Below are positions 50,352 to 58,688 of a stretch of DNA of 64,000 nt, piece after piece (the first letter of the stretch is position 1; every line of letters begins with the position of its first letter). The notes under the pieces were generated by a model, which saw only the letters and a program-made list of their open reading frames with translations, searched no databases and was not told the DNA's origin. This DNA comes from Streptomyces misionensis (GTDB lineage Bacteria; Actinomycetota; Actinomycetes; Streptomycetales; Streptomycetaceae): the NCBI RefSeq assembly GCF_900104815.1, contig NZ_FNTD01000004.1:5827001-5891000 (forward strand), in the 5' to 3' direction. Made by a program: the position numbers and the translations under genes.

Positions 50352-50906
50352 ATGGTGGGGCTCACCAACGCAGTGGTGGTCGTGGCCGTCGTCGCGCTCG
50401 TGCTGGTACGGCAGTTCCGTGCCCGCCCGATCAACACGGACCGGCGCTGGTGGCTGCTGCCGGTGATCCTCGGTGCCATAGCGCTGCGCGAGCCCGGCAT
50501 CCTGGACGTGCACCACCAGGCGGAATCCGCCGTGCTGCTCGCCGTGGAACTCCTCATCGGCCTGGCGATGGGCGCGGGCTGGGCCTGGACCACCCGCGTC
50601 TGGACGGAGCCGGACGGTGTCGTGTGGACCAAGAGCACCAAGGCGAGCGCGGCCGTCTGGATCGCGGGCATCGCCCTGCGCATCGGCGGCTACGGCCTCG
50701 GCGCCGCGCTCGGCCTGCACCAGCACAGCTCCGCCCTGATGCTCGGCTTCGCCGGCTCCCTGCTGGTCCGCGGCGGAATTCTGACCTGGCGAGCGCGTAT
50801 CCTCGTCGCCCCGGCCGCCCTGTCCACCCCGCCGCTGGGCGCCTCGCCCCGCTTCGCCGCGGCGTACGGTGACAGCGGCAGGCCCGCGGAGAAGGAGCGC
50901 GCGTGA
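50352..50906 (+). CDS. DUF1453-like membrane protein
   Basis: A 184-residue protein with four hydrophobic segments (about 2-20, 35-50, 60-80, 130-155), starting MVGLTNAVVVVAVVALVLV. The RRWWLLPVILGAIALREPG and LLIGLAMGAGWAWTTRVW segments resemble the DUF1453/CcdC-like integral membrane proteins. Its stop overlaps the start of a histidine kinase by the GTGA pattern, so it may be an accessory membrane sensor for that two-component system. Confidence 0.75.
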   Translation: MVGLTNAVVVVAVVALVLVRQFRARPINTDRRWWLLPVILGAIALREPGILDVHHQAESAVLLAVELLIGLAMGAGWAWTTRVWTEPDGVVWTKSTKASAAVWIAGIALRIGGYGLGAALGLHQHSSALMLGFAGSLLVRGGILTWRARILVAPAALSTPPLGASPRFAAAYGDSGRPAEKERA

Positions 50907-52054
50907 GTGACAACGCCTGGACGCGGTGGCCATCGAGAGAGGCGCTCGGCCGCGCCGGCACCACCCGGCCCCGCCGTCTGCTCGCCTGGGCCGTCCGGGT
51001 CCTGGTGATCGGTCTGCTGCTGTGGGGTGCCTACAACCAGAAGCACGCCGGTGTCTGGACCGGGCTCGCCGCGGCGGCGGGAGTCGTCGCCGCCGGCTTC
51101 CTCGCCTGGGCCTTCTTCCGCACCACCTACCAGCACCGCGTGGTGCCCTCCCTCGTGCTGTTGGCCGCCATCATGGGCATCGCCGTCGCCGCCGAGGCCT
51201 CGGGATTCACCGCGCTGGCCCTCGTGCTCTGGTGCGGCTGCGGCATCACCGCCCTGGAGCGGCTGCCGCTCGCCGCCGCGGCCCCCGTGACCTCGGCGGG
51301 ACTCGCCGCGTACTCGGCCTTCAACCACGACGTCTGGCTGACCACGGCCGCCTCCGTGGCGGGCATGGCCCTCGCCGGCTACGTCATGCGTCTGGACGCG
51401 GAGGCCCGCGGCAACGCGCAGCGGCTGCTCGACCAGGAGCGGGCCGCCCGGGTCGCGGAGGCCCATTCGGCGGCACTCGGCGAGCGGGCCAGGATCGCCC
51501 GCGAGATCCACGACGTGCTGGCCCACAGCCTCTCCGCGCAGCTCGTGCACCTGGAAGCGGCGCGGCTGCTGATCGAGACGGGCGCCGACCGCGAGCGGAT
51601 CCTGGAGCGGGTGGTGGCCGCCCGGGGCATGGCCCGCGACGGCCTCGCGGAGACCAGACAGGCCCTGTCCGCGCTGCGGGGCGAACTGACCCCGCTGGAG
51701 GACTTCCTCGGCGAACTCGTCAGCGGAGCCGAGGGCGCGGCGGTCACCGTCACGGGTGAGCCCAGGCCCCTGCCCGCCGAGGCCTCCCAGGCCGTGCGCA
51801 GGGTCGCCCAGGAGGCGCTGACGAACGTCCGCAAGCACGCCCAGGGCGCCAAGGTGGATCTGAGGCTCGACTACAGCGAACACCAAGTGACGCTGAACGT
51901 GCGGGACTCGGGCGGACGGCCGGGCGATCTCACCGGCTCCGGAGGCGGGTACGGTCTGCTCGGTATGCGTGAGCGCGCCGAACTGCTGGGCGGCTCGCTG
52001 GACGCGGGGCCGGACGAGGAGGGGTTCGTGGTGACGCTGAAGGTGCCCGTATGA
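50903..52054 (+). CDS. Sensor histidine kinase, NarL/DegS type
   Basis: A 383-residue kinase. The N terminus has about five membrane segments (residues 27-155), no large extracellular domain. The dimerisation/phosphoacceptor block is RARIAREIHDVLAHSLSAQL (His in EIHD), of the HisKA_3 class; the ATPase has ALTNVRKHAQ and GGGYGLLGMRERAELLGG. It would phosphorylate the response regulator encoded immediately downstream (4-base ATGA overlap). The signal is unknown. Confidence 0.92.
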   Translation: MSDNAWTRWPSREALGRAGTTRPRRLLAWAVRVLVIGLLLWGAYNQKHAGVWTGLAAAAGVVAAGFLAWAFFRTTYQHRVVPSLVLLAAIMGIAVAAEASGFTALALVLWCGCGITALERLPLAAAAPVTSAGLAAYSAFNHDVWLTTAASVAGMALAGYVMRLDAEARGNAQRLLDQERAARVAEAHSAALGERARIAREIHDVLAHSLSAQLVHLEAARLLIETGADRERILERVVAARGMARDGLAETRQALSALRGELTPLEDFLGELVSGAEGAAVTVTGEPRPLPAEASQAVRRVAQEALTNVRKHAQGAKVDLRLDYSEHQVTLNVRDSGGRPGDLTGSGGGYGLLGMRERAELLGGSLDAGPDEEGFVVTLKVPV

Positions 52055-52743
52055 CCGGGACGGAGGGGGAGAGGAAGCCGGCGCGCGTGGTGGTCGCCGA
52101 CGACCAGACCGTGGTCCGGGAGGGCATCGTCATGCTGCTCGGGCTGCTGCCCGGGGTCGAGGTCATCGGCGCTGCCGGGGACGGCGAGGAGGCGGTGCGC
52201 CTGGTAGGGGAGCTGGCTCCGGACGTGGTGCTGATGGACCTCAGGATGCCCCGCTGCGACGGCGTGGAGGCCACCCGGCGGATCCGGGAGCGGTACCCCG
52301 GGACCCAGGTGGTGGTGCTCACCACGTACGCGGACGACGAGTCCCTGTTCCCCGCGCTGCGCGCCGGGGCCCGGGGGTATCTGACCAAGGACGCGGGCGG
52401 CGAGGAGATCGTAAGGGCCGTGGAGAGCGTGCTGTCGGGAGACGCGGGGCTGTCGCCGAGCGTCCAGCGCCGGCTGCTGGAGCGGCTGTCCCAGCCCGAG
52501 CCCCAAGCGCCGGTCGCGGTCGCACCCGCCCCGCCGGACGGGCTGACGACGCGCGAGACCGAGGTCCTGGTGCTGATCGCCGAGGGGCTCAGCAACCAGG
52601 AGATCGCCCGTCGGCTGCACGTCTCGACCGCGACCGTGAAGACCCACATCAACAACCTGTTCGCGAAGACGGGCCTCAAGGACCGGGCGCAGGCGGTGCG
52701 TTACGCCTACGGCAAGGGCCTGGTGCGGCCGCCCACGGGATGA
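52051..52743 (+). CDS. Response regulator, NarL/LuxR type
   Basis: A 230-residue regulator with a receiver domain (1-125; phospho-acceptor Asp in VVLMDLRMPRCDG, Lys in YLTKDAGG) and a LuxR-type helix-turn-helix (about 160-220; LTTRETEVLVLIAEGLSNQE, VSTATVKTHINNLF). It is the partner of the upstream kinase. Targets are not evident; the next operon, DUF485/symporter, is a plausible one by position. Confidence 0.93.
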   Translation: MTGTEGERKPARVVVADDQTVVREGIVMLLGLLPGVEVIGAAGDGEEAVRLVGELAPDVVLMDLRMPRCDGVEATRRIRERYPGTQVVVLTTYADDESLFPALRAGARGYLTKDAGGEEIVRAVESVLSGDAGLSPSVQRRLLERLSQPEPQAPVAVAPAPPDGLTTRETEVLVLIAEGLSNQEIARRLHVSTATVKTHINNLFAKTGLKDRAQAVRYAYGKGLVRPPTG

Positions 52744-52812
52744 GTCACCTGATGGGGTGAAGAGCCCGGAGAAGAAGAGTCACGGAACTTCCCGGTCTGT
52801 CCATCCTGGGAC

Positions 52813-53364
52813 ATGCAGTCAAGCAACGATCGTGCCCACGAAGCGGGGGACGGTCCCGGGAGTTCGGCCGAGCACGCGAACGACCACGGAACCCCCGCCC
52901 GCGCCGCGCGGCACGAGGACCCCTGGTCCCCCGCGCCGGAGCCGGGCTGGGGAGAGCCGGACGGCACCGAGGCGCCCGTGTCCGCCGTACCGCCCCCGCG
53001 CGGGCAGGAGCGGGCCGCGGCGGCGAGGGACGCCCGCGAGGTGTACGCCGAGGTGCAGCGCAGCGCGGCCTTCCAGGAGGTGCGCGGCAGGTACCGGCGG
53101 TTCGTGGTGCCGGGCGTCGCGGTCTTCCTCGGCTGGTACGTGGCCTACGTGGTCGCGGCGACCACCGCGCCGGGGCTGATGGCACGGCCCGTGGCGGGCG
53201 TGGTGAACGTGGGGATGCTCGCCGGGCTCGGACAGTTCCTCACCACGTTCCTGTTCGCCTGGGCCTACTCCCGGCACGCCCGGTTGCGGCGGGACCGGGC
53301 CGCGCTGGAGCTGCGCTGGGACACCCAGGAACTGGCCCGGGAGGCGCGGGGAGGCGCCTTGTGA
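52813..53364 (+). CDS. DUF485 membrane protein
   Basis: A 183-residue protein. The first 75 residues are polar and Pro/Ala-rich; the DUF485 domain follows (AAFQEVRGRYRRFVVPGVAVFLGWYVAYV, then VGMLAGLGQFLTTFLFAWAYSRHA) with two transmembrane helices. DUF485 proteins are regularly encoded just before acetate/cation symporters, as here, where the stop overlaps the symporter start. It is probably a small partner subunit. Confidence 0.9.
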   Translation: MQSSNDRAHEAGDGPGSSAEHANDHGTPARAARHEDPWSPAPEPGWGEPDGTEAPVSAVPPPRGQERAAAARDAREVYAEVQRSAAFQEVRGRYRRFVVPGVAVFLGWYVAYVVAATTAPGLMARPVAGVVNVGMLAGLGQFLTTFLFAWAYSRHARLRRDRAALELRWDTQELAREARGGAL

Positions 53365-54953
53365 CCGGCGATCACCAGACCCTGGCGCTGCTGCTGTTCA
53401 GCGGTTTCGTGGCGGTCACCCTCGGGATCACGACATGGGTGAGCCGGCGGCGGCGCGGTTCGGCGGAGGAGTTCTACGCGGGAGGGCGACTGTTCTCCCC
53501 GATGGAGAATGGTTTTGCCATCGCGGGCGACTACCTCTCGGCCGCCTCCTTCCTCGGCGTCACCGGGCTCATCGCGCTGTACGGCTACGACGGGCTGCTG
53601 TATGTGGTGGGCTTTCTCGTGGCGTGGCTGGTCGTGCTGTTCCTGGTGGCCGAACTGGTCCGCAACTGCGGGCGGTTCACCCTGGCCGACGTGGTGGCCG
53701 CGCGGATGAGCGAGCGTCCGGTGCGGATCGCGGCCGGCACCTCCTCGGTCACGGTGTCCGTGCTGTACCTGGTGGCGCAGATGGTCGGCGCGGGCAGCCT
53801 GGTGTCGCTGCTGCTGGGGCGGACGAGCGGGGCGGCGCAGGCGTGGACGGTCGTCGGGGTCGGCGCGCTGATGGTCGTCTATGTGTCGCTGGGCGGAATG
53901 CGGGCCACCACCTGGATCCAGATCGTGAAGGCAGTGCTGCTGTTCGGCGGGACCGTGGCGCTGACCGTGCTCCTGCTGCTGCGCTTCCACGGCGACGCCG
54001 GCCGGCTGCTGCTCACGGCCGCGCAGCGCAGCGGGCACGGGGACGCCTTCCTGGCGCCCGGCCTGAAGTACGGCGGCGACTGGACCGCCCGCCTCGACTT
54101 CATCAGCCTGGGCCTCGCACTGGTGCTGGGCACGGCCGGGCTGCCGCACATCCTCTCCCGCTTCTACACGGTGCCGACCGCGCGCGCCGCCCGCCGGTCC
54201 GCGGTGTGGTCCATCGGTCTGATCGGCTGCTTCTATCTGATGACCGTCCTCCTCGGGTTCGGGGCCGCGGCGGTCGTGGGGCCGGGGGCGCTGCGCCGTT
54301 CCAACGCGGCCGGGAACACCGCGGTGCCCCTGCTCGCCCTCGATCTGGGCGGCGGCGCGGGCTCCACGGGAGGAACGGTTCTGTTCGCGGTGGTCGCCGC
54401 CGTCGCCTTCGCCACCATCCTCGCGGTGGTCGCCGGTCTCACGCTCGCCTCCTCCGCCTCCGTGGCCCACGACCTGTACGCGTCGCTGCGGCGCCCGCGC
54501 GGCGGGGCCCGCGGCGAGGTGGCGGTGGCGCGGTTGGCCGCCGTGGGCATCGGCGCGGTGGCGATCGCGCTCGGCCTGCTCGCCCGGGACCTCAACGTCG
54601 CCTACCTGGTCGGACTCGCCTTCGCGGTCGCCGCGTCGGCGAATCTGCCGGTGCTGATGTACTCGCTGTTCTGGCGCGGCTTCACCACCCGAGGCGCGGT
54701 GTGGGCCGTGTACGGCGGACTGGTACCGGCGCTCGGACTGGTGCTGCTGTCCCCGATAATGTCCGGCTGCCCCGGTTCGCTGTTCCCGGGCGTGGACTTC
54801 CAGTACTTCCCGTTGCAGAACCCGGGCATCGTCTCCATCCCGCTCGGCTTCCTCGCCGGCTGGCTGGGCACCGTCACCTCGGACGAGACCCCGGACGAGG
54901 CCAAGTACGCCGAGACGGAAGTGCGGTCCCTCACCGGCGCGGGGGCCGTCTAA
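53361..54953 (+). CDS. Sodium:solute symporter, ActP-like (acetate/short-chain carboxylate)
   Basis: A 530-residue integral membrane transporter of the SSS family with about 13 hydrophobic helices. Family features are SRRRRGSAEEFYAGGRLFSP, GDYLSAASFLGVTGLIALYG, GLPHILSRFYTVP and VAFATILAVVAGLTLASSAS. It resembles ActP-type acetate permeases. GTG at 53361 overlaps the DUF485 stop. Substrate specificity within carboxylates is inferred from the DUF485 partner. Confidence 0.9.
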   Translation: MTGDHQTLALLLFSGFVAVTLGITTWVSRRRRGSAEEFYAGGRLFSPMENGFAIAGDYLSAASFLGVTGLIALYGYDGLLYVVGFLVAWLVVLFLVAELVRNCGRFTLADVVAARMSERPVRIAAGTSSVTVSVLYLVAQMVGAGSLVSLLLGRTSGAAQAWTVVGVGALMVVYVSLGGMRATTWIQIVKAVLLFGGTVALTVLLLLRFHGDAGRLLLTAAQRSGHGDAFLAPGLKYGGDWTARLDFISLGLALVLGTAGLPHILSRFYTVPTARAARRSAVWSIGLIGCFYLMTVLLGFGAAAVVGPGALRRSNAAGNTAVPLLALDLGGGAGSTGGTVLFAVVAAVAFATILAVVAGLTLASSASVAHDLYASLRRPRGGARGEVAVARLAAVGIGAVAIALGLLARDLNVAYLVGLAFAVAASANLPVLMYSLFWRGFTTRGAVWAVYGGLVPALGLVLLSPIMSGCPGSLFPGVDFQYFPLQNPGIVSIPLGFLAGWLGTVTSDETPDEAKYAETEVRSLTGAGAV

Positions 54954-55010
54954 TGCCGCGCCGGGCGTCGCGAGCCGGTGCACCTTTCCGGTCACGGCAT
55001 GGATGAGCGG

Positions 55011-55691
55011 TCACGGCGCCACCCACGCGTACCGGTGCTCCGGGCGGCCGGTGTCGCCGTACTTCAGGGAGAGGCGCAGCCGGCCGGCCTGTTCCAGGTG
55101 GCGGAGGTAGCGCTGGGCGGTGGAGCGGCTCAGGCCGGTGCGGGCGGCGACCTCGTGGGCGGACAGCGGGTGGTCGGCGCCGTACAGGACGTCGCATATC
55201 AGGTCCGCGGTGGGAGCGGTGTGGCCGGGCACGGAGGGGACGGGAGCCGTGCGCAGCGCGCCGAAGATCCGGTCCACCTGTTCCTGGCCGGTCACGCCCC
55301 GGCCGCCCACCCGGTCGACCGTGCGGCGCAGCGCGGCGTACGAGTCCAGCCGGGCGCGCAGCGCGGCGAAGGTGAACGGTTTGACCAGATAGTGCAGGGC
55401 GCCCAGGCGCATCGCCTGCTGCACGGTGGCGACGTCCCCGGCCGCCGTGATCATGATGACGTCCGTGCCCTGGCCCTGCTCCCGCATGCGGTGGACGAGT
55501 TCCAGGCCGGTGCGGTCCGGCAGATAGTGGTCGAGCAGCACCAGGTCGATGGCACCGCGTTCGACGGCGGCCAGCGCCTGGGCGGCACTGTGCGCGCGGG
55601 CGGCCACCCGGAACCCGGGAACCTTTCCCACGTACTTCGCGTTTATCTCAGCGACGCGGAAGTCGTCGTCGACCACCAGGACGTCAATCAT
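55011..55691 (-). CDS. Response regulator, CitB/DcuR type
   Basis: A 226-residue regulator. The receiver has Asp in LVLLDHYLPDRTG and Lys in YLVKPFTFAAL; the C-terminal part is a winged-helix (SAHEVAARTGLSRSTAQRYL) characteristic of CitB/DcuR rather than OmpR or NarL regulators. Its kinase is the CitA-like gene at 58689-60334, on the same strand beyond the ABC transporter genes. The ATG at 55691 is preceded by GGAG. It diverges from the transporter genes and probably controls them. Confidence 0.92.
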   Translation of the reverse strand: MIDVLVVDDDFRVAEINAKYVGKVPGFRVAARAHSAAQALAAVERGAIDLVLLDHYLPDRTGLELVHRMREQGQGTDVIMITAAGDVATVQQAMRLGALHYLVKPFTFAALRARLDSYAALRRTVDRVGGRGVTGQEQVDRIFGALRTAPVPSVPGHTAPTADLICDVLYGADHPLSAHEVAARTGLSRSTAQRYLRHLEQAGRLRLSLKYGDTGRPEHRYAWVAP

Positions 55692-55849
55692 CAGGCCTCT
55701 CCTCCAAGGCCGGCGAGCACCAAGCCCGTGTTTTCGGCTCCGCAGTTGTAGCGCGAGCAAAAAGAGCACAACAGGTGCTTGCGAGCAAAAGAACGGCTTG
55801 CGCACACAAGACTGCTGCGCGGGGCGGCCCCCACCTACCGTCCCGGGCC

Positions 55850-56665
55850 ATGAGCGCACACACCAGCCCCGCCATCGAGCTGCGGGGCGCGAGCAAGACC
55901 TTCAGGACCCCGTCCGGGGGACTGCACACGGCCGTGCGCGGCCTGGATCTCACCGTGGGACGCGGTGAGTTCGTGGCCGTCGTGGGGCCGACGGGCTGCG
56001 GCAAGTCCACCACGCTGACCCTGGTCAGCGGGCTCGAGGAGCCCACCGAGGGCGAGGTGCTGGTGGCCGGGGAGCCGGTCGACGGCGTCGGCGGCAAGGT
56101 CGGCTTCGTCTTCCAGCAGGACGCCACCTTCCCCTGGCGCACGGTCCTGTCCAACGTGATGGCCGGGCCGCGCTTCCGGGGCGTCCCCAAGGCGGAGGCC
56201 CGGGAGAAGGCCCGCGAATGGCTCGGCCGGGTCGGGCTCGCGGCCTTCGAGGACCGCTATCCGCACCAGCTCTCCGGCGGTCAGCGCAAGCGTGTCGCCC
56301 TCGCCGCCACCTTCGTCAACGACCCCGAGATCCTGCTGATGGACGAGCCCTTCTCGGCGCTCGACGTGCAGACCCGGGCGCTGATGTCGGACGAGCTGCT
56401 GGAGCTGTGGGAGGGCACGGGCGCCTCCGTCGTCTTCGTCACCCACGACCTGGAGGAGTCCATCGCGCTGGCCGACAAGGTCGTCGTGATGACCGCGGGG
56501 CCCGCGACGGTGAAGCAGGTCTTCGAGATCGACCTGCCCCGGCCGCGCAAGGTGGAGTCGGTCCGTCTGGAGCCGCGCTTCATCGAGATCTACCGGGAGA
56601 TCTGGGAGTCCCTCGGCGAAGAGGTCCGCATCACCCGCGAGAGGGGTGCCGCGCATGTCGCCTGA
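55850..56665 (+). CDS. ABC transporter ATPase, nitrate/sulfonate/taurine type
   Basis: A 271-residue ATPase with Walker A GPTGCGKSTT, signature LSGGQRKRVALA, Walker B ILLMDEPFSALD and switch His in FVTHDLEES. The sequence around FVFQQDATFPWRTVLSNV is typical of SsuB/TauB/NrtD ATPases. It energises the permease that overlaps its 3' end. Its start lies 158 bases from the divergent response-regulator gene. Confidence 0.93.
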   Translation: MSAHTSPAIELRGASKTFRTPSGGLHTAVRGLDLTVGRGEFVAVVGPTGCGKSTTLTLVSGLEEPTEGEVLVAGEPVDGVGGKVGFVFQQDATFPWRTVLSNVMAGPRFRGVPKAEAREKAREWLGRVGLAAFEDRYPHQLSGGQRKRVALAATFVNDPEILLMDEPFSALDVQTRALMSDELLELWEGTGASVVFVTHDLEESIALADKVVVMTAGPATVKQVFEIDLPRPRKVESVRLEPRFIEIYREIWESLGEEVRITRERGAAHVA

Positions 56666-57518
56666 GGTCCTCACCACTCCGGTCGCCGAGGGCGCCAAGA
56701 TCTCCGACCGCGCCCGCAGCCGGGCCCAGGCCGCCCGCCGCCGCAGGCTCCTCGTCAACACCGCGCGGGGCGTCCTCCTGGTCGCGGTCCTCGGGCTGTG
56801 GGAGGCGCTGTCCCGGGCGAAGGTCATCGATCCGTTCAACTTCTCGATGCCCTCCAAGATCTGGGACCAGATCTCCACCTGGGTCATGCACGGCACCGCG
56901 CTCGGCTCTCTGGGCGAGCAGATCTGGTACACGCTCTACGAGGCCCTGCTCGGCTGGGTGATCGGTGTGGTCGCCGGTGTGCTGCTCGGCATCGCGCTCG
57001 GGCGGATCGGCTTGCTGGCCGAGGTTCTTGGTCCATACATCAAGGTGCTCAACTCGATACCGCGGATCGTGCTCGCGCCCATCTTCCTGATCTGGTTCGG
57101 GCTCGGCCCCTCCTCCAAGGTCGCCTCGGCCGTGGTGCTGGTGTTCTTCCCGGTGTTCTTCAACGCCTTCCAGGGGGCCCGCGAGGTGGACCGCAACCTG
57201 GTGTCCAACGCGCGCATCCTGGGCGCGACCGACCGCAGGGTGACCCTCCAGGTGGTCATCCCGTCGGCCACCTCCTGGATCTTCACCAGCCTCCACGTCA
57301 GCTTCGGTTTCGCGCTGATCGGCGCCATCGTCGGCGAGTACATCGGTGCGACCAAGGGCATCGGCCTGCTCGTCGCGCAGTCGCAGAACACCTTCAACGC
57401 GGCCGGTGTGTACGCCGCGATGGTCATCCTCGCCGTGGTCGCACTCGCGGCCGAGGGCCTGCTGACCTTCGCCGAGCGCCGGATCTTCCGCTGGAAGCCC
57501 GCAGGTTCCGACGGCTGA
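56655..57518 (+). CDS. ABC transporter permease, nitrate/sulfonate/taurine type
   Basis: A 287-residue membrane protein with six hydrophobic segments and the EAA loop (VSNARILGATDRRVTLQVVIP, residues about 180-200 split) that contacts the ATPase. The first 35 residues form a basic cytoplasmic tail. The ATG at 56655 overlaps the ATPase gene by 11 bases. Confidence 0.92.
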   Translation: MSPEVLTTPVAEGAKISDRARSRAQAARRRRLLVNTARGVLLVAVLGLWEALSRAKVIDPFNFSMPSKIWDQISTWVMHGTALGSLGEQIWYTLYEALLGWVIGVVAGVLLGIALGRIGLLAEVLGPYIKVLNSIPRIVLAPIFLIWFGLGPSSKVASAVVLVFFPVFFNAFQGAREVDRNLVSNARILGATDRRVTLQVVIPSATSWIFTSLHVSFGFALIGAIVGEYIGATKGIGLLVAQSQNTFNAAGVYAAMVILAVVALAAEGLLTFAERRIFRWKPAGSDG

Positions 57519-57586
57519 CCCGCCGGCGCCCCGCACCACCCCCCACGCCCTCCCCGCACCGCCCACTCACAAGGACGTGAACCGCC

Positions 57587-58642
57587 ATGCGCAAGACCGC
57601 CCGACACGCCTGCCTGGCCGCCGCCGGACTGCTCGCCCTCACCTCGCTCACCGCCTGCGCCAACGACGCGGCCGGCTCCTCGGCCGACGCCGGCAGCGGA
57701 GGCGGCGGCAAGGGCGAGACCGTCAAGATCATGGTCGGTGGCCTGGACAAGGTCATCTACATGCCCGCGATGCTCACCCAGCGCCTCGGCTACTTCCAGG
57801 ACGAGGGCCTGAACGTCCAGCTCATGACCGAACCCGCTGGTGTCCAGGCCGAGACCGCGCTCGTCGCCGGGCAGGTGCAGGGCGCGGTCGGCTTCTACGA
57901 CCACACCCTCGACCTCCAGACGAAGGGCAAGTCGGTGGAGTCCGTCGTGCAGTTCTCGCGCGCGCCGGGCGAGGTGGAGGTCGTCTCCGACAAGGCCGCG
58001 GGCGACCTCACCTCGCCCAAGGACTTCAAGGGCCGCAAGCTGGGCGTGACCGGGCTCGGTTCCTCGACCGACTTCCTCACCAAGTACCTGGCGGTCAAGA
58101 ACGGCGTGCAGGTCAGCGAGTTCACCCCGGTCGCCGTGGGCGCGGGCCCGACGTTCATAGCCGCCTTGCAGAAGGGCTCGATCGACGGCGGCATGACCAC
58201 CGACCCGACGGTCGCGACGATCCTGGACAAGAAGGCGGGCAAGATCCTGCTCGACATGCGCACCCCGGAGGGGTCGCAGCAGGCGCTCGGCGGGCCGTAC
58301 CCGTCGTCGAGTCTGTACATGCAGACGGACTGGGTGAACGGACACAAGGACACCGTCCAGAAGTTGGCCAACGCATTCGTCAAGACGCTCAAGTGGATGT
58401 CCACCCACAGCGCCGACGAGATCGCCGCCAAGATGCCCGCCGACTACTCCCAGGGCGACAAGGCGCTCTACACCCAGTCCATCAAGAGCACCCTGCCGAT
58501 GTTCACCGACGACGGCGTGATGCCGCAGAACGGGCCGGAGACCGTGGAGAAGGTGCTCAAGGCGTTCAACCCCAACATCAAGAACGCCAACGTCGACCTG
58601 AGCAAGACGTACACCACGGAGTTCGTCAAGGCGGTCAAGTAG
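57587..58642 (+). CDS. ABC transporter substrate-binding lipoprotein, NitT/TauT type
   Basis: A 351-residue precursor with a lipoprotein signal: basic MRKTARHA, hydrophobic core and lipobox LTAC (Cys at about residue 24), then a Gly/Ser linker. The mature part begins VKIMVGGLDKVIYMPAML and has QRLGYFQDEGLNVQLM and LKGRKLGVTG-like DFKGRKLGVTGLGSSTDF blocks seen in SsuA/TauA/ThiY proteins. The ligand is unknown; control by a CitA/CitB system would favour a carboxylate or sulfonate. Confidence 0.9.
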   Translation: MRKTARHACLAAAGLLALTSLTACANDAAGSSADAGSGGGGKGETVKIMVGGLDKVIYMPAMLTQRLGYFQDEGLNVQLMTEPAGVQAETALVAGQVQGAVGFYDHTLDLQTKGKSVESVVQFSRAPGEVEVVSDKAAGDLTSPKDFKGRKLGVTGLGSSTDFLTKYLAVKNGVQVSEFTPVAVGAGPTFIAALQKGSIDGGMTTDPTVATILDKKAGKILLDMRTPEGSQQALGGPYPSSSLYMQTDWVNGHKDTVQKLANAFVKTLKWMSTHSADEIAAKMPADYSQGDKALYTQSIKSTLPMFTDDGVMPQNGPETVEKVLKAFNPNIKNANVDLSKTYTTEFVKAVK

Positions 58643-58688
58643 GCCCGACGGGCCGTCAACCCGCACGCCCCGCCGGGCGGCCCCGCGG